The notes under the pieces were generated by a model. It had not been told where the DNA came from. It saw only the letters and a list, made by a program, of their open reading frames with translations, and ran no database searches. Below are positions 49,865-58,842 of a stretch of 64,000 nucleotides of DNA, in pieces. Every line of letters starts with the position of its first letter. The first letter of the stretch is position 1. The translations under genes were made by a program, and so were the position numbers. The DNA comes from Bog-473 sp963828825 (GTDB lineage: Bacteria > Actinomycetota > Acidimicrobiia > Acidimicrobiales > RAAP-2). The stretch is from positions 1-64,000 of the forward strand of contig CAWHGF010000002.1 in assembly GCA_963828825.1 (NCBI GenBank), given 5' to 3'.

Positions 49865-51013
49865 TCAGCGCGCCCCGGCGCCGGCGCCGGCGGAACGGGT
49901 GGGATGGGCGAGCATGAGCTCGCGGAAGGCCCCGAAGAGGTAGCGGGCGTCGTGGGGCCCCGGAGCGGCCTCGGGGTGGTACTGCACCGAGAACGCCGGC
50001 GCCGTCAGCGAGCGGAACCCCTCGATCACGCCGTCGTTGAGGTTGACGTGCGTGGTCTCGGCGTCGGGAATGGATCCGGCGGCCACCGCGTAGTTGTGGT
50101 TCTGGCTCGTGATCTCGACGACACCGGTCTCGAGGCGTTGCACCGGATGATTGGCGCCGTGATGCCCGAAGGGCAGCTTGTAGGTCGACCCGCCCAGCGC
50201 GGTAGCCAGGATCTGGTGGCCGAGGCAGATGCCGAAGACCGGCACACGCCCCACGAGGTCGGCCACGGCGGCGGTCGGGCCCGGCAGGGCCGCGGGGTCA
50301 CCCGGGCCGTTGGAGAGGAACACGCCGTCGGGCTCGAGCGCGCGCACGTCGTCGGCCGCCGTGCCGGCCGGCACCACCGTGACGGTGCCCAGGGTCGTGA
50401 GCAGCTGCACCATGGTCGTCTTGACCCCGAAGTCGTAGGCCACGACGCGCAGGCCGCTGGTCGCGCCGGGACCGGTCCCCGGATGGACACTGGGCTGCGC
50501 CGTGGTCACGCCCGACACCAGGTCCCTGCCGTCGGTGCCGACGGCCGCCGCCGCCGCGGCGCGCAGCTCCGCCTCGGCGGCGGTGCCGAATGCGCACGGG
50601 ACCGCCCCCGCCCGGCGGACATGCCGGGCGAGGCGCCGGGTGTCGACGCCGGTCAGGGCAGGGACGCCGTGGCGGCGCAGGAAGGGCTCCAGGCCCTCGG
50701 TGGCCCTCCAGTTGGAGGGCTCGTCGGCCAGGTCGCACACCACGATCCCCCGGCAGTGCGGGGCGGCGGCCTCGTCGTCGGTGGCGTTCGTCCCGTAGTT
50801 GCCGATGTGGGAACTCGTGAAGGCGATCACCTGGCCGGCGTACGACGGGTCGGTGATCACCTCCTGATAGCCGCTCATGGCGGTGTTAAACACGAGCTCG
50901 CCTGTGGCCACGGGCACCGCGGCGCCCGCCGCCTCGCCCGAGAAGACGGTTCCGTCCGCGGTCACCAGGAGCGCGGCAGGCCGGCCACCGGTGCCGGGCA
51001 GACCTGCGCTCAC
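49865..51013 (-). CDS. carA: Carbamoyl-phosphate synthase small subunit (glutaminase)
   Basis: 382 residues from a GTG overlapping the pyrC stop (GTGA). The N-terminal domain (about 1-150) has LVFNTAMSGYQEVITDPSYA and TDDEAA. The class I glutaminase has VPVFGICLGHQILATALGGS with nucleophile Cys at about 262, and FSVQYHPEAAPGPHD with the catalytic His and Glu. It feeds ammonia to CarB, whose gene is 24 nt downstream. The C-terminal tail is a short Ala/Gly run. Confidence 0.95.
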   Translation of the reverse strand: MSAGLPGTGGRPAALLVTADGTVFSGEAAGAAVPVATGELVFNTAMSGYQEVITDPSYAGQVIAFTSSHIGNYGTNATDDEAAAPHCRGIVVCDLADEPSNWRATEGLEPFLRRHGVPALTGVDTRRLARHVRRAGAVPCAFGTAAEAELRAAAAAAVGTDGRDLVSGVTTAQPSVHPGTGPGATSGLRVVAYDFGVKTTMVQLLTTLGTVTVVPAGTAADDVRALEPDGVFLSNGPGDPAALPGPTAAVADLVGRVPVFGICLGHQILATALGGSTYKLPFGHHGANHPVQRLETGVVEITSQNHNYAVAAGSIPDAETTHVNLNDGVIEGFRSLTAPAFSVQYHPEAAPGPHDARYLFGAFRELMLAHPTRSAGAGAGAR

Positions 51014-52333
51014 CGTTGTGCCGTTGCGTCGATGACGACCGCTTCGCCCCGCAGCACGGTGTGGCGGACGGCGCCGGCAAAGGTGCGTCCGGCGTAGGGC
51101 GTGTTGCGGCTGCGGCTGGCCAACCCGGCGGGGTCCACCACCGTCGTGGCGGCAGGGTCGAAGACGCACAGGTTCGCCTCCGCCCCCACCTCGACCGGTC
51201 CGCCGTGCGCGCTGTGCCCGGCGCCGCGCCGATCCGTGGCCGTCAGCTTGGCGATCACGGCGGGCTGCGCGCTCAGCAGCGCGAACACACGCTCGGGACC
51301 CATGTGCGGTGAGAGGACCTGCCAGGTGATGGGCAGTGCCGTCTGCAGCCCGAGCATGCCCGGCGGGGCCTGCTCGAAGGGGACGTCCTTCGCCTCCGGC
51401 GCATGCGGCGCGTGGTCGGTCGCCACCGCATCGATGGTGCCGTCGCACAACCCGGCGACGACCGCCGCCACGTCCTCGTCCGTGCGGAGGGGCGGGTTGA
51501 CCTTGAAGACCGGGTCGTAGCCCGCCACGGCGGCGTGGGTGAGGAGCATGTGGTGCGGCGCCGCTTCGGCCGTGACGGAGAGGCCCTCCTCCTTGGCCCG
51601 CCGGACCAGGTCGACGGAGCCGGCCGTGGACAGGTGCAGGAAGTGCACCGGCGCCCCGGTCAGGCGGGCCAGGGCGATGTCGCGGGCGACCATGGCCTCC
51701 TCGGCCGCGGCGGGCATGCCCGGGAGGCCGAGCCGGCTCGACCAGCACCCCTCGTGCATGGCGCCGCCGGCCGCCAGGCGCGGAGTCCTCGCAGTGCTGG
51801 GCCAGCGTGACGCCGAGACCCTTCGCGTAGTCGAGGGCGCGCCGCATGAGCGCGCCGTCCTGCACACCGGCGCCGTCGTCGGTGAAGAGGGTCACGCCGA
51901 GGGCCGCCAGCTCGCCGAGCGGGGCCAGGGCGTGGCCGGCGCGTCCGACGGTGATGGCGCCGGCCACCGCGACCTCGGCGGCGCAGCCGACCCCGAGCGC
52001 CAGCACCTCGGCCGCCACGCCGGCCGAATCGATCGCCGGCTCCGTGTTGGGCATGGCCACAATGGCCGTGTAGCCACCGAGCGCGGCGGCCCGGGCACCG
52101 GTCTCGATCGTCTCGGCCTCCTCGCGACCGGGCTGACGCAGGTGGGTGTGCAGGTCGACCAGCCCCGGGCCGACCAGGCAGCCGCCGGCGTCGAGCACCT
52201 GCGCCCCGCGCGGGACCTCGATGGACTCGGCCACCGCGACGATCCCCGTGCCGGCAACGGCGACGTCTTCGCGGGTCAGGCCCTCGGGCCCGACGACGGT
52301 GCCGCCGCGGATGACGAGGGTGTGCTCAGGCAA
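51010..52333 (-). CDS. pyrC: Dihydroorotase, frame broken by an extra base
   Basis: 440 residues after correction, from TTG 52333 overlapping the pyrB stop. It closes carbamoyl-aspartate to dihydroorotate with two zinc ions. N-terminal part: PGLVDLHTHLRQPGREEAET (H-x-H ligands, about residues 50-70) and GVTLAQHCED. At about 51783 the text GAGGAC-T-CCGCGC needs one T removed to give HCEDPRLAAGGAMHEG, after which the second frame continues: FLHLSTAGSVDLV (zinc His), FKVNPPLRTDED and ATDHAPHAPEAKDV (catalytic Asp). As written, the protein would stop being a dihydroorotase after the first third. An error in the sequence is likely, since the operon is otherwise intact. Confidence 0.9.
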
Positions 52334-53318
52334 CGGCCGGCACCTCCGCGATGCCCGGGAGCTCGCCGCCGAGCAGCAAGAAGAGGATGGCCATGCGCAC
52401 GGCGACACCGTTGGCCACCTGCTGGGTGACCACCGTGCGCGGCAGGTCGGCCACGTCGGAGGCGATCTCGACCCCGCGGACCATCGGCCCGGGGTGGGTC
52501 ACGATGGCGTGGTCGGCCAGACGCTCGGCCCGGCGCGCCGTGAGCCCCCACCCCGCCGTGTACTCGCGCAGGCTGGGGACGAACGACCCGCTCCCCCGCT
52601 CCGCCTGCAGGCGCAGGAGCGAGACCACGTCGGCGTCGCCGAGCGCCGCATCGAGGTCGGCCGCCACCTCGACGGGCCATCCCTCCAGCGACGGCGGCAG
52701 CAGGCTGCCCGGTGCGGCGAGCGTGACGTGGGCTCCCAGGGCGGTGTAGGCGAGCACCTCGGAGCGGGCCACCCGGCTGTGGCGGATGTCGCCGACGATC
52801 AGGACGCGCAGACCCTCGAAGCAGGCGATGCCGAGCTCCTCGGGCGCTGCGCCCTTGCGCTCGGCCAGGACCTGGCGGACGGTGAAGCAGTCCAGCAGGG
52901 CCTGGGTCGGGTGCTCGTGCCAGCCGTCCCCGGCGTTGACCACGTGGGCGCGCTCGACCCAGCGCGCCACCTGGTGCGGCGCCCCGGCCGACGAGTGCCG
53001 GATGATGACGGCGTCGATGCCCATGGCCTCGATCGTCTCGACCGTGTCCCGCAGGCTCTCGCCCTTCTTGACCGACGAGTTGGCCACGGCCAGCGAGAGC
53101 ACGTCGGCCGAGAGCCGCTTGGCCGCCGTCTCGAAGGAGAGCCGGGTGCGGGTCGACTCCTCGAAGAAGAGGGTCGCCACGACCTTGCCGCGCAAGGTCG
53201 GGACCTTGGGCACGGAGCGGCGCTCCACCTCGGCGAAGGCCTCGGCGACCCGCAGGACCTCGGCGATGCCGTCGGCGTCGAGGTCGGCGACGGAGAGGAG
53301 ATGTTGGGTCCCGGTCAC
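52326..53318 (-). CDS. pyrB: Aspartate carbamoyltransferase catalytic subunit
   Basis: 330 residues, GTG start overlapping the pyrR stop. It joins carbamoyl phosphate to aspartate. The carbamoyl-phosphate motif FFEESTRTRLSFE is at about 51-63 and DGWHEHPTQALLD, with the H-P-T-Q variant, at about 130-142. VGDIRHSRVARSEV starts the aspartate domain. No pyrI gene is present, as usual where PyrR regulates. Confidence 0.96.
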   Translation of the reverse strand: MTGTQHLLSVADLDADGIAEVLRVAEAFAEVERRSVPKVPTLRGKVVATLFFEESTRTRLSFETAAKRLSADVLSLAVANSSVKKGESLRDTVETIEAMGIDAVIIRHSSAGAPHQVARWVERAHVVNAGDGWHEHPTQALLDCFTVRQVLAERKGAAPEELGIACFEGLRVLIVGDIRHSRVARSEVLAYTALGAHVTLAAPGSLLPPSLEGWPVEVAADLDAALGDADVVSLLRLQAERGSGSFVPSLREYTAGWGLTARRAERLADHAIVTHPGPMVRGVEIASDVADLPRTVVTQQVANGVAVRMAILFLLLGGELPGIAEVPAVA

Positions 53319-53887
53319 TTGTCCTCCAGACTGCCGATCCAGACGCCGTCTTCGCCGACGTCGACCATCTCCTCGCGCCGGGTGGGGAGGTTCTTCCCCA
53401 CGAAATCGGGCCGGATGGGCAGCTCACGGTGGCCGCGGTCGACCATGACAGCGAGCTGGATGGCGCGGGCCCGACCGAAGTCGTTGAGGGCGTTGAGGGC
53501 GGCCCGGATGGTGCGACCGGTGAAGAGGACGTCGTCGACCAGAACCACGACCTTGCCGGCCAGATCGACCGGGATGTCGGTGACGGCCTCGGGCAGGACG
53601 GGACGCAGCCCGATGTCGTCGCGGTAGAAGGCCACGTCGAGGCTGCCGACATGGAGGGTGTCGACCGCTTCGATCTGGCGCAGGATCTCGGCCATCTTTG
53701 TGGCGAGCGGGACCCCGCCCGTCTGGAGCCCGATCAGGACGACGTCGTCGACCCCCCCGTTGCGCTCGACGACCTCGTGCGACATCCGGGTCAGGGCGCG
53801 CAGGACGTCCGCCGAGGTCAGCACCTGGGAGTGGGCCACGAACACGCCCCCGAGGGGTCGCGTATGACTGCGTTCGCGTTCGGCCAC
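53315..53887 (-). CDS. pyrR: PyrR regulator / uracil phosphoribosyltransferase
   Basis: 190 residues, GTG start after AGGAGGAG. Phosphoribosyltransferase fold: the PRPP loop VVVLVDDVLFTGRTIRAALN is at about 110-129 and GVPLATKMAEIL at about 57-68. It binds pyr mRNA when UMP or UTP is high. The matching RNA loop lies 16-35 nt upstream of its own start codon, so it should repress its own translation and, by coupling, the downstream genes. First gene of the seven-gene pyr operon. Confidence 0.96.
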   Translation of the reverse strand: MAERERSHTRPLGGVFVAHSQVLTSADVLRALTRMSHEVVERNGGVDDVVLIGLQTGGVPLATKMAEILRQIEAVDTLHVGSLDVAFYRDDIGLRPVLPEAVTDIPVDLAGKVVVLVDDVLFTGRTIRAALNALNDFGRARAIQLAVMVDRGHRELPIRPDFVGKNLPTRREEMVDVGEDGVWIGSLEDK

Positions 53888-53902
53888 TGCTCCTCCTGCC
53901 GT

Positions 53903-53922
53903 GTGAGCCTCACGGGACTCAC
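53903..53922 (-). promoter_or_regulatory. PyrR-binding RNA hairpin in the pyrR leader
   Basis: The sense RNA GUGAG-UCCCGUGAGG-CUCAC folds with a GUGAG/CUCAC stem. Its loop region AGUCCCGUGAGGCU (53919-53906) matches the known PyrR consensus ARUCCNGNGAGGYU at every position. The AGGAGG ribosome-binding site is about 8 nt downstream, and there is no room for an attenuator. Translational repression, as described in mycobacteria, is therefore inferred. Confidence 0.8.
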
Positions 53923-53929
53923 TTCACGG

Positions 53930-54388
53930 TCAGGATCCAACTCTAGCGCGCCGGGGTGGGCCTCGGACGGGCAATGGTCCCCTAGCGCGCCCCGGCCCGA
54001 TGTCGGCGGCGATCGTCGAGAGGATCCCGTTGACGAAGCGGCCCGACTCGTCGGTCGAGTACTCCTTGGCCAACTCGACCGCCTCGTCGATCACCACGGC
54101 CGGCGGGGGCCCGTCGGGGTCGAGCAGCTCGGCGACGGCCAGCCGCAGCACCAGGCGATCGACAACCGCCATGCGCTCGAGCGGCCATCCGACCGAGGCG
54201 CTGGCGATGCGCCGGTCGGCCTCCTCCCGGGTGTCGGCGGCGTGCTCGAGAAGGGTCCGGACGTAGGGGTCGGGCGCGACGGGCAGGGCGTCGACGACCT
54301 GGAGCGGGCCCTCGCCCTTGAGCTCGGCCTCGTAGAGCAGGGAGAGCGCCCGTTCCCGCTGCTGGTGGCGGGGCGCGGTGTCGGTCAT
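53930..54388 (-). CDS. nusB: Transcription antitermination factor NusB
   Basis: 152 residues. An all-helical protein: RHQQRERALSLLYEAELKG is the N-terminal Arg-rich RNA-binding helix, ERMAVVDRLVLRLAVAELL the central pair and VVIDEAVELAKEYSTDESGRFVNGIL (given here only to mark its start at about residue 98 and end at about 123) the C-terminal family block. With S10 it binds rRNA boxA. The last 25 residues are Arg/Pro-rich and not conserved. 42 nt upstream of pyrR. Confidence 0.93.
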   Translation of the reverse strand: MTDTAPRHQQRERALSLLYEAELKGEGPLQVVDALPVAPDPYVRTLLEHAADTREEADRRIASASVGWPLERMAVVDRLVLRLAVAELLDPDGPPPAVVIDEAVELAKEYSTDESGRFVNGILSTIAADIGPGRARGPLPVRGPPRRARVGS

Positions 54389-54449
54389 CGGCGGTCCTGG
54401 CCCAGGCCTCGGCCGGCGGGCGGAGTCGGTCGACGAGGCGGCCGGGCCG

Positions 54450-55010
54450 TCAGGCCCGGGTCAGGTACTCGCCGGAGCGGGTGTCGACCTTGATCACGTC
54501 CCCGATGTTCACGAAGAGGGGCACCTGGACCACGTGGCCGGTCTGCAGCGTGGCCGGCTTGCGCGCCCCCGAGACGCGGTCGCCCTGGATGCCGGGCTCC
54601 GTCTCGGTCACCGTCAGCTCGACCGCGGCCGGGAGCTCGACCCCGACGATCTCGCCGTTGTACATCTGTAGGTTGGCCGCGTCGCCCTCCTTGAGGTAGT
54701 TCGGGGCGTCGCCCAGCGCGTCGGGCGGGGCCTGCATCTGCTCATAGCTCGTCGTGTCCATGAAGACGTAGTCGGTGCCGTCGCGGTAGAGGAACTGCAT
54801 GTCCCGCTTGTCGATGATGGCCTGCTCGAGCTTCTCATCGGCCCGGTAGGTGCGCTCGATCACCGCGCCGCTGCGGACGTTCTTCAGCTTCGTGCGCACG
54901 AACGCGCCGCCCTTGCCCGGCTTTACGTGCTGGAACTCGACGACGCTGAACAGGCCCTCGGGGAGGTCCAGGCTCATGCCGTTCTTCAGGTCATTGGTCG
55001 AGACTGCCAT
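54450..55010 (-). CDS. efp: Elongation factor P
   Basis: 186 residues, the standard length. It relieves ribosome stalling at proline runs. Seen: VSTNDLKNGMSLDLPEGLF, then FQHVKPGKGGAFVRTKLKN with the modifiable Lys in the PGKGGAF loop at about 32-38, and the C-terminal VNIGDVIKVDTRSGEYLTRA signature. No modification enzyme gene is in the window. Overlaps the pepQ end by 20 nt. Confidence 0.97.
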   Translation of the reverse strand: MAVSTNDLKNGMSLDLPEGLFSVVEFQHVKPGKGGAFVRTKLKNVRSGAVIERTYRADEKLEQAIIDKRDMQFLYRDGTDYVFMDTTSYEQMQAPPDALGDAPNYLKEGDAANLQMYNGEIVGVELPAAVELTVTETEPGIQGDRVSGARKPATLQTGHVVQVPLFVNIGDVIKVDTRSGEYLTRA

Positions 55011-56155
55011 GGATGTCCTTTGTGAATCGGGTCAGGGTGCGGGCACCGTCCTCGGTCACCACCAGAGTGTCCTCGACACGGACGCCGCCGTGCCCGGGAA
55101 CATAGACACCGGGCTCAACCGTGACGACGAAGCCGGGAGCGAGGATAGCAGTGCCCAATTGGCTGACCGTCGGGGCTTCGTGGATATCGAGGCCGACCCC
55201 GTGCCCCGTGCCGTGCTCGAAACGCTCGGCCCAACCGGCGTCGGCGATGATCCGACGGCAGACGTCGTCGACGTCCTTGGCCGAGATGCCGGGTCGCACG
55301 GCGGCGGCGCCGGCAGCCTGGGACGTCTGGACGACGTCGAAGATGCGGGCCAACTCGCCCTCGGGCTCCGCGTCGACACAGAAGGTCCGGGTCATGTCGG
55401 AGCGGTACCCCTCGAACGTGGCGCCGAAGTCGACCACGACCGGGTCGCCCCCGTTGATGGGGCGGGAGCCGGGGTGGTGGTGCGGCTTGGCCGAGTTCTC
55501 ACCGGCCGCCACGATCGTCTCGAAGGCGGTGCTCTCCGCGCCGCCGCGCCGCATGGCGGTGTCGAGCTCCAGCGCGAAGTGCTCCTCGGTGACACCCTGG
55601 CTCATGAGCGGGAGCACTTCGAAGAGAGCGGCGTCGGCGATTGCGGCCGCGCGCTCCATGCGGGCGATCTCGGCCGCATCTTTGCGCTCACGCAACGCCT
55701 CGACGGCGTTGGCGGTGGCGACGAGCGCGTCCCCGCCCAGGAGGTCGGCCCAACTCCGCTGCCCGCTCCAGGTGACGTTGCCGGCCTCGAGGCCGATACG
55801 GCCGATGCGGGCGGCACTCGAGCGCGGTGCGCGCCGCCTCTCGCTGTTCGGAACCCGGGCCGATGGAGATCTCGACCTGGGCGGCGGCGCCGGACTGTTG
55901 CAATTGCTCCGCCGATTGGGTGCGGTAGCGACCGTCGGTCGTGAGCAGGGCGGCCTGCCTCGTGACAATGAGCGTGGCCGCCGAGCCGGAGAACCCCGTC
56001 AGATAGCGGACGTTGGCCAGCGTCGTCACCACGAGGGCATCGATCTCGTGCTCGTCGAACGTGGCGCGCAGGCGGTCGAGGCGGCCGCTGACCGTGATGG
56101 CCGGGAGTGGCGCCGTGGCCGGCGAGTACGGGTTGGCGCGGGCGGTGGTCGTCAT
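54991..56155 (-). CDS. pepQ: Xaa-Pro aminopeptidase / dipeptidase, frame broken by an extra base
   Basis: 387 residues after removing one T near 55816. The N-terminal creatinase-like domain starts at ATG 56155 (SGRLDRLRATFDEHEIDALV, then NVRYLTGFSGSAATLIVT). The C-terminal pita-bread M24 domain lies in a second frame: VVDFGATFEGYRSDMTRTFC (two metal Asp), then FEHGTGHGVGLDIHEAP (His) and VTVEPGVYVPGHGGVRVED (two Glu). All five metal ligands are present. The gene next to efp in many bacteria is this peptidase, which cuts before proline. Symbol used loosely. Confidence 0.88.
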
Positions 56156-56160
56156 GGGGC

Positions 56161-56601
56161 TCAAGATCCCTTCACTAGTGCGGCAGCGGCGTCGATGGCG
56201 AGCTCGTAGCCGAGCCCGCCGAACCCCGCGATCAGCCCCGACGCCACGGGCGCCAGCACCGACGTGTGCCGGAAGGGCTCCCGGGCGGCGGGGTTGGAGA
56301 GGTGCAGCTCGACGACGGGTCCCTCGAAGGCGGCCACGGCGTCGTGGAGCGACCACGACGTGTGGCTCAGCGCGCCGGCGTTGACGACCAGTGCGTCCGC
56401 CCTGCCGCGCGCCGCGTGGACGGCCTCGACGAGCTCGCCTTCATGGTTCGACTGCAGGTGCTCGAACTCGATGCCGTGTCGCGTGGCCGCCGCCTCCGCC
56501 CGCGCCACGTGATCGGCCAGGGTCTCGGTCCCGTAGATGGCCGGCTCCCGTTCCCCGAGCAGGTCGAGGTTGGGCCCCGAGAGGAGCAGGACGAGGCTCA
56601 C
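56161..56601 (-). CDS. aroQ: 3-dehydroquinate dehydratase, type II
   Basis: 146 residues from a GTG that overlaps the corrected aroB stop. It removes water from 3-dehydroquinate. Seen: VLLLSGPNLDLLGEREPAIY at about 4-23 with the catalytic Tyr (G-P-N-L-N/D-L-L-G), QSNHEGELVEAVHAA (Q-S-N-H/S-E-G), NAGALSHTSWSLHDA with the active-site Asn region, and VELHLSNPAAREPFRH with the active-site His. As written it appears fused to aroB, which is judged an artefact. Confidence 0.94.
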   Translation of the reverse strand: MSLVLLLSGPNLDLLGEREPAIYGTETLADHVARAEAAATRHGIEFEHLQSNHEGELVEAVHAARGRADALVVNAGALSHTSWSLHDAVAAFEGPVVELHLSNPAAREPFRHTSVLAPVASGLIAGFGGLGYELAIDAAAALVKGS

Positions 56602-57639
56602 GTGCGGGCACCCATGGCCGCCAGGGTAGCGACCACGTCGGGCAGTCGCCACCCCGCGCACCGCCTCGACCCCGTCGGGCCCGTCCAGCACGAACGTCAG
56701 GTCCTGCTGCGCCTTCTTGTCCCGCCCCATGAACGCGACGAGCTCCTCGGCCCCGGCACCGGCCGGGAGGTCGGTCGGCAGGTCGAAGCTCGCGATGACG
56801 CTGCGATGCTCGGCGACGCGGCGTGCATCGATGCGCCCGAGCCGCTCCGCCAGCAGGGCGGCGAACAGGATCCCGACGGCCACGGCCTCGCCGTGCCGCA
56901 GATCCCAGTCGTGGTGGTCGGCCAGGGCCGCCCCCTCGAGCGCGTGGGCGAGGGTGTGGCCGTAATTGAGGATCACGCGGCGGCCGCCCTCGCGCTCGTC
57001 TTCGGCGACGACCGCCGCCTTGATGCCGGCGCACCGCGCCACCTGCTCCTCGATCGGCTGGTCCGCCGTGGGGGCATCGCCCAGGAAGGCGTACTTGGCG
57101 ATCTCGCCCCGGCCGCAGGCCCACTCGCGTGGCGGGAGGGACGAGAGGGTCTCGGTGTCGCACAGCACCGCGTTGGGTTGCCAGAACGCGCCGACGAGGT
57201 TCTTGCCCTCGGGCAGGTTGACCCCGGTCTTGCCGCCGATGGCCGCGTCGACCTGGGCCAGCAGCGAGGTGGCGACATTGATGTACGCCGTGCCCCGGTG
57301 GTACGTGGCCGCGGCGAAGCCGGCGACGTCGGTCACGATGCCGCCGCCGACGGCGACGACGACGTCGGCCCGCGAGAGGCCAGACCTGGCGAAGAAGCGG
57401 GCGAGCTCCTCGACCGTGGCGAGCGTCTTGGCGTCCTCCCCGTCGGGGATGACGCACACCTGGGCGGGCACGCCGGGGTCAAGTCCCTCCAGCCAGCCGG
57501 CATCCCTGATCGACTCCTGCGTCACGAGCACGGCCGATTTGGCGCCGGGCGGCAGGAAGCGTGCGACTTCGTGGCGGGTCCCGGCACCCACGAGCACCGG
57601 GTACGACCGCTCGGCCAGGTCGACGGCGAGGGCGTGCAC
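56598..57639 (-). CDS. aroB: 3-dehydroquinate synthase, C-terminus broken by an extra base
   Basis: 346 residues after removing one G from the four-G run at 56652-56655. It closes DAHP to 3-dehydroquinate with NAD and zinc. Seen: VVAVGGGIVTDVAGFAAATY at about 93-112 (NAD loop), TSLLAQVDAAIGGKTGVNLP (Lys and substrate), CGRGEIAKYAFLGD, and the zinc ligands in NYGHTLAHALE and RHGEAVAVG. In the corrected frame the end reads RLPDVVATLAAMGART and overlaps aroQ, which is the standard arrangement. Without correction the frame runs on into aroQ. Confidence 0.93.
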
Positions 57640-57855
57640 TGGTCCGTCCCCTCCCCCGCTACCGGTTCGTCCTCTGAGTAGTTTTCCTTCTCATCAAAAA
57701 TGGACTGTTCGTGGTGAGCAATGATTTAACAGCGCCCAAACTAATCATTTGTGCATAATTCATTTCGGTTAAAATCAGGCATTTCTAGCTCTTTGTGCTT
57801 TTTATGCAATTTTTCGATATTCGCCAGTCGATTCATTCATCTACTTCTTAGAAGC
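57640..57855. other. AT-rich non-coding gap, edge of the foreign segment
   Basis: 216 bp between the aroB start and the glycosyltransferase stop. From about 57675 onward the base composition drops sharply to AT-rich, so the left boundary of the insert lies close to the aroB start. Small open frames here have no recognisable product. A new promoter for aroB could be present (TTGCAT and later TA-rich hexamers on minus), but none is convincing. Confidence 0.6.
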
Positions 57856-58842
57856 CTACTTTATTATGTTACGACGATTAGCATCAGCCATACTAACTTT
57901 ACTATTTCGTTCATCGGCTATGTGATAAAGCGGTTGATCCCTTGACTCTTGTAAAATCTGACCAATGTATTCACACATCACTGCGAGAATAGCGAATAAG
58001 AAGAAAAACATTATAGAGTTTTGCAATGATAATGTAGTCCAGCCTTGAGCTATGTTATTAATAAATAATTTGGCTGAAATAACGTAGACCGCATAAACGA
58101 GGTTTAATATTGAAATTATAAAACCAATCCAGGAGACAAACCGTAGAGGAGATTTGGAATAATTCGTAGCGAGTTCAAGGGCCGAAAATGTAAGTTCGCT
58201 AACTTTTTTCTTTTCCTGTTTCAATTGCTGGTTAGGCGAATATTCTATTTCCGTACTTTTATAACCGACCTGACGTGCAAGATACCTAATATGGCGCGCA
58301 TACTGACGACTTCTCGTTACGGCATTAAGAGCACGGCGACTAAAAGCTATGAAGTAGGTACTACGCTCGGGTATATAAATGTCCAAAAACTTCTTGTTAT
58401 ACCAATAAAATAACTTCGCCCCATAGTTATTTATTACCCCTGCTCTAGTTCGTTTTGAACTCACACCAAATACGAGATCATATTCTCGGACTTCAGATAT
58501 AAATTTCTTGACTAGAGATAGTGGGTCAGTAATATCTTTTATGACCACTACATCACCAATAGCTGACTCTAGACCAACAAAAACGCAAACATCCCTACTG
58601 TATTGACGAGACAATTTAATCACACGTATACACGGAACTGTCTCTAATAAATCACTAATTCTAACAGTTTCTGATGGCCCTAAATTGTTATCAACAACTA
58701 TTACTTCATAGTTTGTGTACGAAGTTCTGAGCAAATTTGCTAGATCTTCGACTGAGTCTGCTACGTTCTCTGTGGTAGAGTCAGTTATAATAACTATTGA
58801 TACAAATTGATCTTCAAGAACCGAGCTGTCAGTTCTGGTCAT
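57856..58842 (-). CDS. Glycosyltransferase family 2 with two C-terminal membrane helices
   Basis: 328 residues. GT-A fold: FVSIVIITDSTTENVADSVE, then YEVIVVDNNLG, VIKLSRQYSRDVCVFVGLES and VVVIKDITDP, which occupies the acidic D-x-D place. Two hydrophobic helices near 235-260 and 278-300 resemble polyprenyl-phosphate glycosyltransferases (DPM/GtrB type) that face the membrane. The DNA is AT-rich and its codons unlike any neighbour, so it was acquired by transfer. It overlaps the flavoprotein gene by 14 nt. A role in surface polysaccharide is likely; the sugar is unknown. Confidence 0.85.
   Translation of the reverse strand: MTRTDSSVLEDQFVSIVIITDSTTENVADSVEDLANLLRTSYTNYEVIVVDNNLGPSETVRISDLLETVPCIRVIKLSRQYSRDVCVFVGLESAIGDVVVIKDITDPLSLVKKFISEVREYDLVFGVSSKRTRAGVINNYGAKLFYWYNKKFLDIYIPERSTYFIAFSRRALNAVTRSRQYARHIRYLARQVGYKSTEIEYSPNQQLKQEKKKVSELTFSALELATNYSKSPLRFVSWIGFIISILNLVYAVYVISAKLFINNIAQGWTTLSLQNSIMFFFLFAILAVMCEYIGQILQESRDQPLYHIADERNSKVSMADANRRNIIK

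Noticed and set aside
56161..57639. A fused aroB-aroQ protein of 492 residues
   Set aside because: The aroB ending is found in the next frame (RLPDVVATLAAMGART) after removing one G from a G run, and it overlaps the aroQ GTG in the normal way.
57751..57945. 64-codon plus-strand frame in the AT-rich gap
   Set aside because: It overlaps the glycosyltransferase end antisense, lacks a ribosome-binding site and has no recognisable sequence.
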